Shown one piece after another: positions 16,077-23,916 of a stretch of 31,067 nt of DNA. The position numbers were made by a program, and so were the translations under genes. The stretch's first letter is position 1, and every line of letters begins with the position of its first letter. This DNA comes from an uncultured Collinsella sp. (GTDB lineage: Bacteria; Actinomycetota; Coriobacteriia; Coriobacteriales; Coriobacteriaceae): positions 1-31,067 of the forward strand of contig CABQMF010000017.1 of assembly GCA_902465265.1 (NCBI GenBank). The letters run 5' to 3'. The notes under the pieces were generated by a model. The model did not search any database. It was not told where the DNA came from and saw nothing but the letters and a program-made list of their open reading frames with translations.

Positions 16077-17168
16077 TTAGCGTTTCTTTCCGCGGAAGAA
16101 GAAGCCGTGCAGCGAGGGCTTGAGTCCACGGTTGGCGCGACGCTCCTCGATATGATCGTGGATCGAAGCGACGCGTTCGATAACCTCGTCGGGAATCGGC
16201 ACATCGGGATTCATGTTCTCGACCTGACTGACCTCGGCGGCGGCAACCTGGTCGATAATGGGCACATCGTCGTGCGAGATGACGGGCGTGGCGTCTTCCT
16301 TCATCTTGCGGTAGCGCTGCATCATGTCGGTCTGCAGCTGCTGGGCCGAAGGCGGCGTCCAAATGATGGCGTTGGCGCCGGCGGCGATGGTCTCGCGGAT
16401 GCTCTCGGGCGTTTTGCCGCCCGGTGCGATGAGCGGCAGGTTGGGATAGTGCTCGCGCAGTTCACGTAGGACCTGGGGCGTGTTTTTGCCGGCGGCGATG
16501 TTGAGAATCTTGGCTCCGGCGCGCACTTTGGCATGCGCATCATCGTCGCAACGTACGACCGTGGCGATGACGGGGATGTCGGCGATGTTGGTGATGTGCT
16601 CGACCATCTCGGCAGTGGCTGGGGAGTTGACCACGCAGCCCGCCGCGCCCTGCATCTCGGAGACGGCTGCCATCTGTACGGAGCGCTTACCGGTCGTAGT
16701 TCCGCCACCCACGCCTACAAAGACTGGGCACTCGGCGACGGTCAACAGCGCCTGCGTAATGGCAGGCTGTGGCGTGAAGGGGTATACGGCAAAGACGGCA
16801 TCGGCGTTGGAGTTGCGGATGACCGCCACGTCGGTGGTGTAGATAAGCGACTTGATGCGACGACCGAAGAGCGTAAAGCCGCTGGCCTCCTCGATCTCGT
16901 CGGGCATGCGGAGGGCCGCCTTGCGCAGGCGCCCGTCGATGGGCAGCGGCTCCATGGGGAGCAGTCCGTTGGGGGTCACGGCTACCTGGGGCTCGGTGAA
17001 CTCGTCTGCGAGCTCGACCTCGGAAAAATCGACCGAGGCGACGATGTCCTCGTGAACCTCGGCGGGAACATCGATGGGGGCCTGGTCGTTCGTCGCGGCA
17101 GGCGCGTCGAAGGAGCTGGTGCCGACAAAGGCGTCGACGCGCTCGTTCAAATCGTTGAGAGTATCCAT
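16077..17168 (-). CDS. TIM-barrel-like protein of unknown function
   Basis: This 363-residue protein is not assigned to a family with confidence. Residues 1-60 are acidic and probably disordered. Residues 100-275 alternate strands and helices as in a TIM barrel. Strand-end motifs are V-G-V-G-G-G-T-T-T-G (151-160), C-V-V-N-S-P, I-P-V-I-A-T-V-V (198-205), I-L-N-I-A-A-G-K-N-T (221-230), P-L-I-A-P-G-G-K-T (245-253) and A-I-I-W-T-P-P. This resembles small phosphate-binding barrels such as the KDPG-aldolase group, but no catalytic lysine can be placed safely. The C-terminus (about 290-363) is polar and ends in a basic F-F-F-R-G-K-K-R. The ATG at 17168 has no good ribosome-binding site in front, so the start is less certain than the frame. 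Confidence 0.75.
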   Translation of the reverse strand: MDTLNDLNERVDAFVGTSSFDAPAATNDQAPIDVPAEVHEDIVASVDFSEVELADEFTEPQVAVTPNGLLPMEPLPIDGRLRKAALRMPDEIEEASGFTLFGRRIKSLIYTTDVAVIRNSNADAVFAVYPFTPQPAITQALLTVAECPVFVGVGGGTTTGKRSVQMAAVSEMQGAAGCVVNSPATAEMVEHITNIADIPVIATVVRCDDDAHAKVRAGAKILNIAAGKNTPQVLRELREHYPNLPLIAPGGKTPESIRETIAAGANAIIWTPPSAQQLQTDMMQRYRKMKEDATPVISHDDVPIIDQVAAAEVSQVENMNPDVPIPDEVIERVASIHDHIEERRANRGLKPSLHGFFFRGKKR

Positions 17169-17359
17169 GGAGGCTCGATTCTATGCGATGGTGGCTGGCA
17201 GGGTGCCGACAGCGTTGTGCTTGCTAAATCGTTTGACGAGTTGATTTTTCCCCGCCGTGCCATCCGTTAGACCGAAAGGCCGGCGAACGTGAAGGAGCTG
17301 TGGTGGCGGGTATTGAGGTGCTATCTTGAATGTCCCGTTTAAAAGAGAGGTGACGCGGT

Positions 17360-17530
17360 ATGGAATTCACAGCAATGTTGGGCTCGATTGGCCTGTGCGT
17401 GGGCGCAATCGTTGCTGCCGCGGTCATCTACTTGGTGGTCACGGCCATTAAGGGCAAAAGAGCCGAGCGAAAGGAACGCGAGGCACTTAAGCAGCACCGT
17501 GACCAGCAGGACAAGCGCGCACGGAGATAG
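17360..17530 (+). CDS. small single-pass membrane protein
   Basis: This 56-residue open frame starts at ATG 17360, 8 bases behind an AGAGAGGTG ribosome-binding site (17343-17351), and stops at TAG 17528. Residues 6-30 form one hydrophobic helix (G-A-I-V-A-A-A-V-I-Y-L-V-V core). Residues 31-56 are strongly charged (Lys, Arg, Glu, Gln, His) and probably helical in the cytoplasm. No family is recognised. The good ribosome-binding site, the clean split into helix and charged tail, and its place in an otherwise empty 386-bp gap support it as a real gene. Confidence 0.6.
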   Translation: MEFTAMLGSIGLCVGAIVAAAVIYLVVTAIKGKRAERKEREALKQHRDQQDKRARR

Positions 17531-17554
17531 TTTGTTGAGTTTTGAATCCGTGCG

Positions 17555-18658
17555 CTAGCTGCGTTTTCGGATCAGGGCGATGTAGAAGCCCTCAAAGTCG
17601 CGGCTGGGCGGAATGGTCAGCGTGCCGGGCATACCGTTGGCGACGGCCGAGACATGGCCGGCAGCGATGGCCTCGGTGAGGGCGTTGCTCTCGACGCGTG
17701 GCTTTTCGCCAGCTTCCTGGGCGCGGCGCGTTTCACTTTCGCTCGGCGTGCCGTCGAGGGGGATAAGCTCGCAGTCCATGTGCTTGTCGAGGGCCTCTTG
17801 CAGGGCGTCCTCGTTTTCCTGCGGCATAATCGAACAAGTGGAATAGACGAGCGTGCCGCCCGGCTTGAGGGCGCCCATGGCGCGGTCCAGAAGTGCTCGC
17901 TGCGAGCGGGCGCACTTGCCGAGCAGCTGCTCGGTCAGGCCGCGCAGGCTCTTTTCGTTGCCGCTGATGACGGTGCCCGTGCCGGTGCAGGGAGCGTCGA
18001 GCAGGATGCGGTCAAAGCGGAAGAACTCGTCGAGCTCGCGTGCGTCGATGCGCATGACGGGCACGTTTTTGGCGCCCTGGCGATGGAGGTTTGATTCGAG
18101 CTTTTCGGCGCGGGGAATGCTCATCTCGCAGGCCGTGAGGTGTGCCTGGCCCTGGGTGAGGGCGGCAATCTGCGTCGTCTTGCCGCCGGGGGCCGCGCAC
18201 ATGTCCAGGATGTCCTCGCCGGCCTGAGCGCCTAACACCAAAGGCGGCATCATGGACGACAGGCTCTGCAGATAGATTTTGCCGTCGCGGTAGATGTCGA
18301 GATCCCACAGATCGGATACCTGGGCCTCGGGCAGGATGAAAGCGTCCGGGTACCAGGCAACGGTTTGGTGGGCGATGCCGGCCTCGTCGAGTGCAGCGGC
18401 GATGTCCTCGGCGGTTGCCTTGAGCGTGTTGGCGCGCAGTGTGACTGGGCGTGTGGCTGCGGCGTCAAAGCCTTCGATTATGAGCTCGGCATCGGTGGGG
18501 GCATAGGCGCCGGCGACCGTGTCGACCATAAAGCGCGGCAGGTCGGCGGCGGAGTGTTGGGCGGCAAGCTGGTCGGAAAGCTCGGTAGCAGCAAACTGCT
18601 TAAGCTTGAGCTCGGGCTTAACCTGCTTTTTTTGCTTACGACGACGCGGCTTGGACAT
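17555..18658 (-). CDS. RsmB/NOP-type RNA (cytosine-5-)-methyltransferase
   Basis: This 367-residue SAM-dependent m5C RNA methyltransferase is of the RsmB/RsmF/NOP2 group and probably acts on rRNA. After a basic N-terminus (1-20) it has the SAM motif D-M-C-A-A-P-G-G-K (152-160). Motif IV is D-A-P-C (221-224, releasing Cys C224), and motif VI is S-T-C-S (273-276, nucleophile Cys C275). The long RsmB N-terminal NusB-like domain is absent, so it is closer in size to RsmF/YebU-like or archaeal-type enzymes, and the target base is not predictable. The ATG at 18658 follows GGAAGGAAAG. It is separated from the metG-like gene upstream by the large palindrome. Confidence 0.92.
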   Translation of the reverse strand: MSKPRRRKQKKQVKPELKLKQFAATELSDQLAAQHSAADLPRFMVDTVAGAYAPTDAELIIEGFDAAATRPVTLRANTLKATAEDIAAALDEAGIAHQTVAWYPDAFILPEAQVSDLWDLDIYRDGKIYLQSLSSMMPPLVLGAQAGEDILDMCAAPGGKTTQIAALTQGQAHLTACEMSIPRAEKLESNLHRQGAKNVPVMRIDARELDEFFRFDRILLDAPCTGTGTVISGNEKSLRGLTEQLLGKCARSQRALLDRAMGALKPGGTLVYSTCSIMPQENEDALQEALDKHMDCELIPLDGTPSESETRRAQEAGEKPRVESNALTEAIAAGHVSAVANGMPGTLTIPPSRDFEGFYIALIRKRS

Positions 18659-18684
18659 CCGTCTTTCCTTCCCATTCCATTAAA

Positions 18685-18793
18685 AGTAGTCAATTTGGGA
18701 CGGGGCTATTTTAGCTACCCGTCCGTTTCGGCAGGCGTTGCAGTTAAATTTGGGACGGGGTAGCTAAAATAGCCCCGTCCCAAATTGACTACT
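18685..18793. repeat. large palindrome (two 40-bp arms) between metG-like and methyltransferase genes
   Basis: The segment 18685-18720 is a perfect inverted match of 18758-18793 (36 bp). The match extends to about 40 bp if one extra G in the right arm is bulged. The loop is about 28 bases. Each arm is itself a hairpin: GGGACGGGG pairs with CCCCGTCCC around TAGCTAAAATAG in the right arm. The whole could extrude as a cruciform or fold as a very long RNA hairpin behind the metG-like gene. It contains no open frame and no recognised transposase end. Confidence 0.9.
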
Positions 18794-18809
18794 CTGCCTT
18801 GGCGTTTGC

Positions 18810-20960
18810 CTAGTACTGGCTCTCGTGCTTGCTAAAGAAGTCGAAGCGCGGGGGCAGCGGCTTCACACGGTGCTCGCCGGGCTTCTCGCCCAGGCTCTCC
18901 ACAAACTCGTCCGTGGAGGCAAAGATGTTATCCCAGCTAAAGAAGGCGATCGGATCGACGTCGAAGTACTCGCAGATGAGCTCGCAGCCGGCCGGGACGA
19001 TACCGTGCATGAGCACGGTCGCCACGCGCAGCTCGGTAAAGGCGTCGACCAGGGCTTGCGTCATGGCGGCGTTTGCCGGCTCGCCCTCGAGCTTATTGGC
19101 GGCCTTGGAGGCGTCGCTCCAGCGTTTGTTGGCGGCACGCAGGTAGTCGTCGCACACGGCGAGCGCGCGGTGCGTCTCGAACTTGTACATGGCCTGCTCA
19201 AAGGCAAGGGCGGCCTGCTCGGCGGCTTCGACCACGGTGGCGGAGGCGGCACCGGCGGGGATGCAGCCGTTGCGATAGGGGCTCTCGTCGCCCTCCTTGA
19301 TGGCGACTCCGTAGAAGCAGCTGCGGGCCAGGCGGTTGAAGACGCCGGTCAAAAGGGCGCTCTCCTTAAGGGCCGGGTCGATGACGCGCTTGTCGTCGCA
19401 GGCGCGCACCTCGTTGCCGTCCTTGTCCTTGCCGGTCACGCGGGTGTCGTATGCCTTGGGGCTAAAGCTCACCGGCTTCTCGGACAGGCCGAGCGACAGC
19501 CAGTGCGCGCGCATCTGCTCGCAGGTGTAGTGGTTGAGCAGGTCGTCTGCCGGCGGGGGAGGCGTCTGCGAGGACGAGCTGGCCTTTTTGCCCATGTAGA
19601 GCAGGTGATAGCAGGCGCTGACGGTGCTCTGCGTAAGGTTCCAACCCAGGGCCTCCCACATGGCGGTCTGCGCGATGCAGTAGAAGTAGATGTTGTCCTG
19701 ACCGATAAACTGGTAGATCTGTGCGTCATCCGAGCACCACCAGTCGCGCCAGTCGAGCGAGCTGTGCTGGTAGGTGGGCGCGGGGACCTGCGTGGAATCG
19801 GCGGCGGGCTCGCCCATAAGGGCGGCATCCTGGGCGGCGACGCCCTCGGTCACGCCGGCAGCCTTGGCATCGCGTGCGAGCACGGTGCGGGTGTAGCTGA
19901 TGGGCGCCCACAGGCTCTCGGGCCAGCACCAGCAGGTGACGTCGTTCACGCCGTCGACCTCGGGCACCGGAACGCCCCAGTCGATGTTGCCGGTGATGCG
20001 GAAGGGCACGAGCGCCTTGCCGCTGCGGAAGCGCACGCCGCCGTTGGCGAGCACTGCGTGGGCGTCGTCACGCTCCTTCCAGCTGGGGAAGGTGACGGTA
20101 AAGCTGCTCTTGTTGCCCTCGGGCTCCAACACGGTGTGCTCGGGCAGCTGGTCCTCGACGGCGTCGAAGGCCTCACGGAACTTGTTCTGAATATAGAGCT
20201 GTGCCGGCAGCAGCCACTCCTCCATGGTCTTGGAGACCACGGAGCGAACCTGCGGGTTCTGGGCGAGCTTGGCGGTGTAGGTCTTCATAAAGTCGAGGTA
20301 GGCCGGCAGGTCAAAGTAGAGGTTGTCGACCGGGCGCAGCTCGGGCACCTCGCCGGTGAGCTGGCTCTTGGGCGCGATGAGCTCCTCGGGCTCAAACTGG
20401 TGACCCAGGTCGCACTCGTCGGCGTAGGCCTTCTCGGACTTGCAGCCCTGGATGGGGCAGCGGCCGATCACCTGGCGGCCGTTGAGGAACGTGCCAGCCT
20501 TGGCGTCGTAGAACTGCAGGGTAGAACGCTTGGAGATGGTGCCCTGCTCGTGCAGGCGCTCGATAATCTCGGCGGTAACCTCGTTGTGGATCTGGGCCGC
20601 CGGCTCAAGGCCCGAGCCGCCGTAGATGTCGCAGCTGATGTTGTAGTTGTTGAGGGTCGCGGCCTGGCGGGAGTGGTTGGACTCGACATACTCGCCGATG
20701 GACTTGTCGTAGCCTTCGTTCTCCTTGAGCTTGCGGTAGCTCTCCATGATGGGCGATCCGTAGCAGTCGGTTCCCGAGGTGAAGATGACATTCTCGCGGC
20801 CCAGGCGGTCGCGCAGGAAGCGGGCGAAGAAGTCGGCCGGGACAAAGACGCCGCCAACGTGGCCAAAGTGAAGGCCCTTGTTGCCGTAGGGCTCGCCGGC
20901 GGTAACGATGGCGCGGCGAGGCCAGCTGGGACGGTCGTTCATGGAGTATTTGGATGCCAT
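18810..20960 (-). CDS. metG: divergent methionyl-tRNA synthetase (class I tRNA ligase family)
   Basis: This 716-residue class I aminoacyl-tRNA synthetase is of the MetG type, which joins methionine to its tRNA. The HIGH signature appears as H-F-G-H (31-34) after E-P-Y-G-N-K-G-L. A zinc-knuckle-like stretch (C-P-I-Q-G-C ... C-D-L-G-H) lies near residues 170-190. The KMSKS loop is replaced by K-K-A-S-S-S-S (about 457-463) followed by a proline run. The anticodon-binding helical domain follows. There is no C-terminal tRNA-binding EMAP domain. The ATG at 20960 has AAGGAG at the right distance; the frame extends to 21053 without such a site. Whether it is the housekeeping enzyme or a second paralogue cannot be told from this window. 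Confidence 0.82.
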   Translation of the reverse strand: MASKYSMNDRPSWPRRAIVTAGEPYGNKGLHFGHVGGVFVPADFFARFLRDRLGRENVIFTSGTDCYGSPIMESYRKLKENEGYDKSIGEYVESNHSRQAATLNNYNISCDIYGGSGLEPAAQIHNEVTAEIIERLHEQGTISKRSTLQFYDAKAGTFLNGRQVIGRCPIQGCKSEKAYADECDLGHQFEPEELIAPKSQLTGEVPELRPVDNLYFDLPAYLDFMKTYTAKLAQNPQVRSVVSKTMEEWLLPAQLYIQNKFREAFDAVEDQLPEHTVLEPEGNKSSFTVTFPSWKERDDAHAVLANGGVRFRSGKALVPFRITGNIDWGVPVPEVDGVNDVTCWCWPESLWAPISYTRTVLARDAKAAGVTEGVAAQDAALMGEPAADSTQVPAPTYQHSSLDWRDWWCSDDAQIYQFIGQDNIYFYCIAQTAMWEALGWNLTQSTVSACYHLLYMGKKASSSSQTPPPPADDLLNHYTCEQMRAHWLSLGLSEKPVSFSPKAYDTRVTGKDKDGNEVRACDDKRVIDPALKESALLTGVFNRLARSCFYGVAIKEGDESPYRNGCIPAGAASATVVEAAEQAALAFEQAMYKFETHRALAVCDDYLRAANKRWSDASKAANKLEGEPANAAMTQALVDAFTELRVATVLMHGIVPAGCELICEYFDVDPIAFFSWDNIFASTDEFVESLGEKPGEHRVKPLPPRFDFFSKHESQY

Positions 20961-21092
20961 GGGACTCCTTCGCATATAGTAAGGGCGCGGCCGGGCGCAA
21001 GGCCTGGCGACGCGGTGGTCAATTCGTGCATATCGTTCGACATTATCGCACATGCGGACGGGTACGTGGCAGGGGCGCTATCCTAAGATGCT

Positions 21093-21662
21093 ATGAATGA
21101 GATTTCCAACATACATGCGTTTGAGGACGAGGATTTTCTGCATGCCTGCTTTGTGTGGGGGATGGTCGTGCTCGGCGCATTTGCCGTGTGCCTGGTGCCG
21201 GTGTTTATGCTGCTGGGTGGGCCCGCGGACTTGGATGCGGCTGACGCGGGCGGTTGGACGGCCGTTTTGGGCTGGATAGTCGGTTTGACTGCGGTTTCGG
21301 CGGCGTCATTTGCCGTGCACGAGCTGGTGCATGCGGTGTTCTTTAAGCTGTTTGCGCCCGCCGGTGCTCGGGTGACCTTTGGGGCAAATCTCGAAACCTG
21401 CATGATTTACGCCTGCGCCGAGGGCGTGGTGTATTCGCGCCGGCGGTACATGGTCATTTGCCTGGCGCCGACGGTTGTTGTGACGGCGGCGTTTGCCCTG
21501 GGGTTTGCGTTCTCGGGCTATCCGCTGCTGTGCTACCTGGCGGCCGGCTTGCATTTGTCAGGCTGTGTGGGCGACTGGTATTACGTGCGGACCATTCTGC
21601 GCGACCGTCGCATTGTCGCCTGCGAGGACACATCCTTTGGCGTCCGCTTTTTCGCAAGGTAG
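21093..21662 (+). CDS. DUF3267 family membrane zinc-metalloprotease-like protein
   Basis: This 189-residue membrane protein has about four hydrophobic helices. An H-E-L-V-H motif (about 76-80) has the HExxH zinc-site form, as expected for the DUF3267 family of putative membrane metalloproteases. A later P-T-V-V-V (about 130) and a G-D-W-Y-Y-V-R segment (about 161-167) could supply further contacts. The start at ATG 21093 lacks a strong ribosome-binding site, and the divergent metG-like gene begins 132 bases away. Its substrate is unknown. Confidence 0.85.
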   Translation: MNEISNIHAFEDEDFLHACFVWGMVVLGAFAVCLVPVFMLLGGPADLDAADAGGWTAVLGWIVGLTAVSAASFAVHELVHAVFFKLFAPAGARVTFGANLETCMIYACAEGVVYSRRRYMVICLAPTVVVTAAFALGFAFSGYPLLCYLAAGLHLSGCVGDWYYVRTILRDRRIVACEDTSFGVRFFAR

Positions 21663-21698
21663 CCTTTTTGGGATGATTTTTCTGGGACGGGGATGTTG

Positions 21699-22274
21699 AT
21701 GAGGCCGTTGTTGTTGCACGCCTGCTGTGCGCCGTGCTCGCTGGAGCCGGTTCGCCTGCTGCGCGAGGAGGGGTTTGAGCCCACGATTTGCTGGACCAAT
21801 CCCAATATTCAGCCGCGCGATGAATGGCAGCGCCGCCTGGACGAGCTGCGCCGGTGGTGTGCTGATGGCGACATCGAGCTCATTGAAGCAGGCGAGGACC
21901 GCGAGCGCTGGGAGGCCGGTGTGGCCCCGTTGGGCGCCGATCGACCCCGCCGCTGTCGTGTGTGCTATGCCTTGCGCTTGGCCGAGGCGTGCCGTGTGGC
22001 CCAGGAGCGCGGGTTCGATTATGTGGGCACGACGCTCGCCGTCTCGCCGTATCAGCTGTTCGACACCTGCAATGATGTGTTGGGGCGTTTGGCTGCCGCC
22101 CGCGGGCTCACTCCGGTGATTCGCGATTTTCGCCCGTATTACCCCGAGGCGACACGCCGTTCGCGCGAGCTTGGCATGTATCGGCAGAATTATTGCGGCT
22201 GCCGATTCTCGGCCGTCGAGGCGGCCATGGACCGCGCCCGCATTCGCGACGAGCGCAAGGCTGCCAAAAAGTAG
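21699..22274 (+). CDS. queH: epoxyqueuosine reductase QueH
   Basis: This 191-residue protein is of the QueH (DUF208) family, which reduces epoxyqueuosine to queuosine in tRNA without cobalamin. The metal-ligand cysteines are clear: H-A-C-C-A-P-C (7-13), C-R-V-C-Y (86-90) and C-G-C-R-F (166-170). The length fits the family. ATG codons stand at 21693 and 21699; the GGGG at 21689-21692 supports 21699. The gene is 30 bases behind the DUF3267 gene and 64 bases before queA, so the queuosine genes form a loose cluster. A QueG gene, which needs cobalamin, is not seen here. Confidence 0.93.
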   Translation: MRPLLLHACCAPCSLEPVRLLREEGFEPTICWTNPNIQPRDEWQRRLDELRRWCADGDIELIEAGEDRERWEAGVAPLGADRPRRCRVCYALRLAEACRVAQERGFDYVGTTLAVSPYQLFDTCNDVLGRLAAARGLTPVIRDFRPYYPEATRRSRELGMYRQNYCGCRFSAVEAAMDRARIRDERKAAKK

Positions 22275-22338
22275 TTCATTTGGGACGTCAGCCTGCTAGG
22301 ATGTAGAGCGGACTTTATCTATATAAGGAGTATCCGAC

Positions 22339-23556
22339 GTGTCTATGCGTACCGATGATTTTGACTACAACCTTCCCGAGGAACTGATTGCCCAGGCGCC
22401 TGCCGAGCCGCGCGACTCCTGTCGTCTGCTGGTGGTGGATCGCAAGGGCTCCCAGGCGGGAACGCCGCTGGAGCACGGCGGTACCGTTGAGCACCGCATC
22501 TTCCGCGACATCATCGACTATATCGAGCCGGGCGATGTGCTCGTCATCAACAAGACGCGTGTGATGCCGGCCCGCCTGATCGGTCGCAAAGCCGGCTCGG
22601 GTGGTGTGGTCGAGACGCTGCTGCTCAAGCGCCGCGAGGATGTTGACCCGCTGGGTCACGTTTGGGAGTGTCTGGTCAAGCCGGGCAAGCGTCTGAAGCC
22701 CGGTGCTCAGATTGAGTATCGCGCCGGTGGCGCCCATGCGCCCGAGGGCGCACCCGTGGTGCTGACGGCCGAGGTCATCGACTTTGTCACCGATAGCCGT
22801 GGCGGCCGCCTGGTGCGCTTTGAGCCGGCCGGTTGCAATGCCGCCGGCGACCCGCGCACGCTCGACGAGGCCATTCACGCCGCCGGTCACGTGCCGCTGC
22901 CGCCCTACATTACCGATTACGAGGGCGATCCCGAGAAGTACCAGACCGTCTACGCCATGAAGGAGGAGCACTCGGCTGCCGCTCCTACGGCGGGCTTGCA
23001 CTTTACCCCCGAGCTTATGGCCGCTATCGAGGCCAAGGGTGCGAAGTTTGCCGCCGTCGAGCTCGAGGTCGGCATCGATACCTTCCGTCTGGTGGAGGAG
23101 GACGACCCCACGCAGCATGTGATGCACACCGAGCGCTACCACGTATCGCAGGAGGTGGTCGACGCCGTGCATAAGGCTAAGGCCGAGGGGCATCGCGTAA
23201 TCGCCGTCGGTACCACCGCGGTGCGCTCGCTCGAGAGCGCGTTTGACGCGGACGCGCCGGTGTCCGATCCGGCTGTGACGGCGCGCTATTTTGAGGGCCG
23301 TGAGGACGGCGCCGACACGCTCGGCCGCGGTGACATCGTGGTGCGCGAGAACGCGACGACGCAGCTCTACCTCATGCCTGGCTCGACCTATCACGTGGTC
23401 GACGCGCTGATCACGAACTTCCACGTGCCGCGCTCTACGCTCATGATGCTCGTGAGCGCACTTGCCTCCCGCGACCAGATCATGGATGCCTACGCCGCCG
23501 CCATCGAGGAGCGCTACCGCTTCTTCAGCTTTGGTGATGCGATGCTCATTTTGTAG
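22339..23556 (+). CDS. queA: S-adenosylmethionine:tRNA ribosyltransferase-isomerase QueA
   Basis: This 405-residue enzyme moves the ribosyl group of S-adenosylmethionine onto 7-aminomethyl-7-deazaguanine in tRNA, giving epoxyqueuosine. Family motifs are D-Y-N-L-P-E-E-L-I-A-Q (6-16), V-I-N-K-T-R-V-M-P-A-R-L (near 71-82), H-S-A-A-A-P-T-A-G-L-H-F-T (about 214-226), G-T-T-A-V-R-S-L-E (about 291-299) and H-V-P-R-S-T-L-M (about 368-375). The start is GTG 22339, 8 bases behind AAGGAG (22325-22330). An in-frame ATG at 22345 is a little far from that site. It follows queH and precedes the structured repeat that begins at its stop codon. Confidence 0.96.
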   Translation: MSMRTDDFDYNLPEELIAQAPAEPRDSCRLLVVDRKGSQAGTPLEHGGTVEHRIFRDIIDYIEPGDVLVINKTRVMPARLIGRKAGSGGVVETLLLKRREDVDPLGHVWECLVKPGKRLKPGAQIEYRAGGAHAPEGAPVVLTAEVIDFVTDSRGGRLVRFEPAGCNAAGDPRTLDEAIHAAGHVPLPPYITDYEGDPEKYQTVYAMKEEHSAAAPTAGLHFTPELMAAIEAKGAKFAAVELEVGIDTFRLVEEDDPTQHVMHTERYHVSQEVVDAVHKAKAEGHRVIAVGTTAVRSLESAFDADAPVSDPAVTARYFEGREDGADTLGRGDIVVRENATTQLYLMPGSTYHVVDALITNFHVPRSTLMMLVSALASRDQIMDAYAAAIEERYRFFSFGDAMLIL

Positions 23557-23731
23557 GTTACGGCGTTTTACAAACGCCGTAACCGGCCGACGCTGCAAAC
23601 GCCCCTAAGCGGCAATCTGACGTTCAATCGTCGGGCATGACCAGAAGGTCAATGCCCTCCTCTTTCACGTCACCTTGCTCACTTAGGGGCGTTTTCGCTG
23701 ACTTTGCCAAAACATTGACGTTGCCGTGGTT
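23556..23731. repeat. structured repeat element, copy 1
   Basis: This element starts at the queA stop. It begins with a hairpin GGTTACGGCGTTT/AAACGCCGTAACC (23556-23568 with 23572-23584), then GGCCGACGCTGC. Stem P1 is AAACGCCCCTAAG (23597-23609) with CTTAGGGGCGTTT (23682-23694). Stem P2 is TGACGT (23618-23623) with ACGTCA (23667-23672). Stem P3 is GGGCATGACC-AGAA-GGTC-A-ATGCCC (23633-23657). A conserved tail follows to about 23731. The same layout recurs at 26797-26974, where the P1 arms have a different sequence but still pair. The hairpin at the front may also end the queA transcript, though no T-run follows. Confidence 0.8.
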
Positions 23732-23732
23732 C

Positions 23733-23829
23733 AACCTGCCAAAAAGGGACAGGTTTATTTTGGCAGGTTTTATCTGGGCAAACGTTGTTGGCGCAATGGG
23801 GACTGGTTTATATGCACCAAGTTGGTGCA
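23733..23829. repeat. two further inverted repeats in the queA 3' gap
   Basis: AACCTGCCAAAA (23733-23744) pairs perfectly with TTTTGGCAGGTT (23758-23769) around a 13-base loop. A second palindrome, TGCACCAAGTTGGTGCA, lies at 23813-23829. Neither overlaps a gene. The first resembles a terminator, but its flanking T-run is short. Confidence 0.6.
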
Positions 23830-23848
23830 AAGTAGCCTGACCCCTTTG

Positions 23849-23904
23849 TAGTCGTTGGGGACGTTCTTGTTTGACTAGTCGTTTAAGAACGTCCCCAATG
23901 ACTA
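23849..23904. repeat. GGGGACGTTCTT palindrome
   Basis: TAGTCGTTGGGGACGTTCTT (23849-23868) pairs with AAGAACGTCCCCAATGACTA (23885-23904) with one mismatch. The centre contains TGACTAGTCG. The same 20-bp arm recurs once in direct and twice in inverted orientation at 26979-27157. It lies between the convergent ends of queA and the coiled-coil gene and may end the latter. Confidence 0.85.
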
Positions 23905-23916
23905 TTGGCAGCTGGT

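Noticed and set aside
18825..21086. 753-residue plus-strand open frame opposite the metG-like gene
   Set aside because: It shows repetitive Gly/Val/Ala/Leu composition typical of an antisense shadow, while the minus strand carries synthetase motifs.
23624..23830. 68-residue minus-strand frame ending in G-I-D-L-L-V-M-P-D-D as a protein
   Set aside because: Comparison with the copy at 26797-26974 shows mostly amino-acid-changing differences and different ends, while the RNA pairing is kept.
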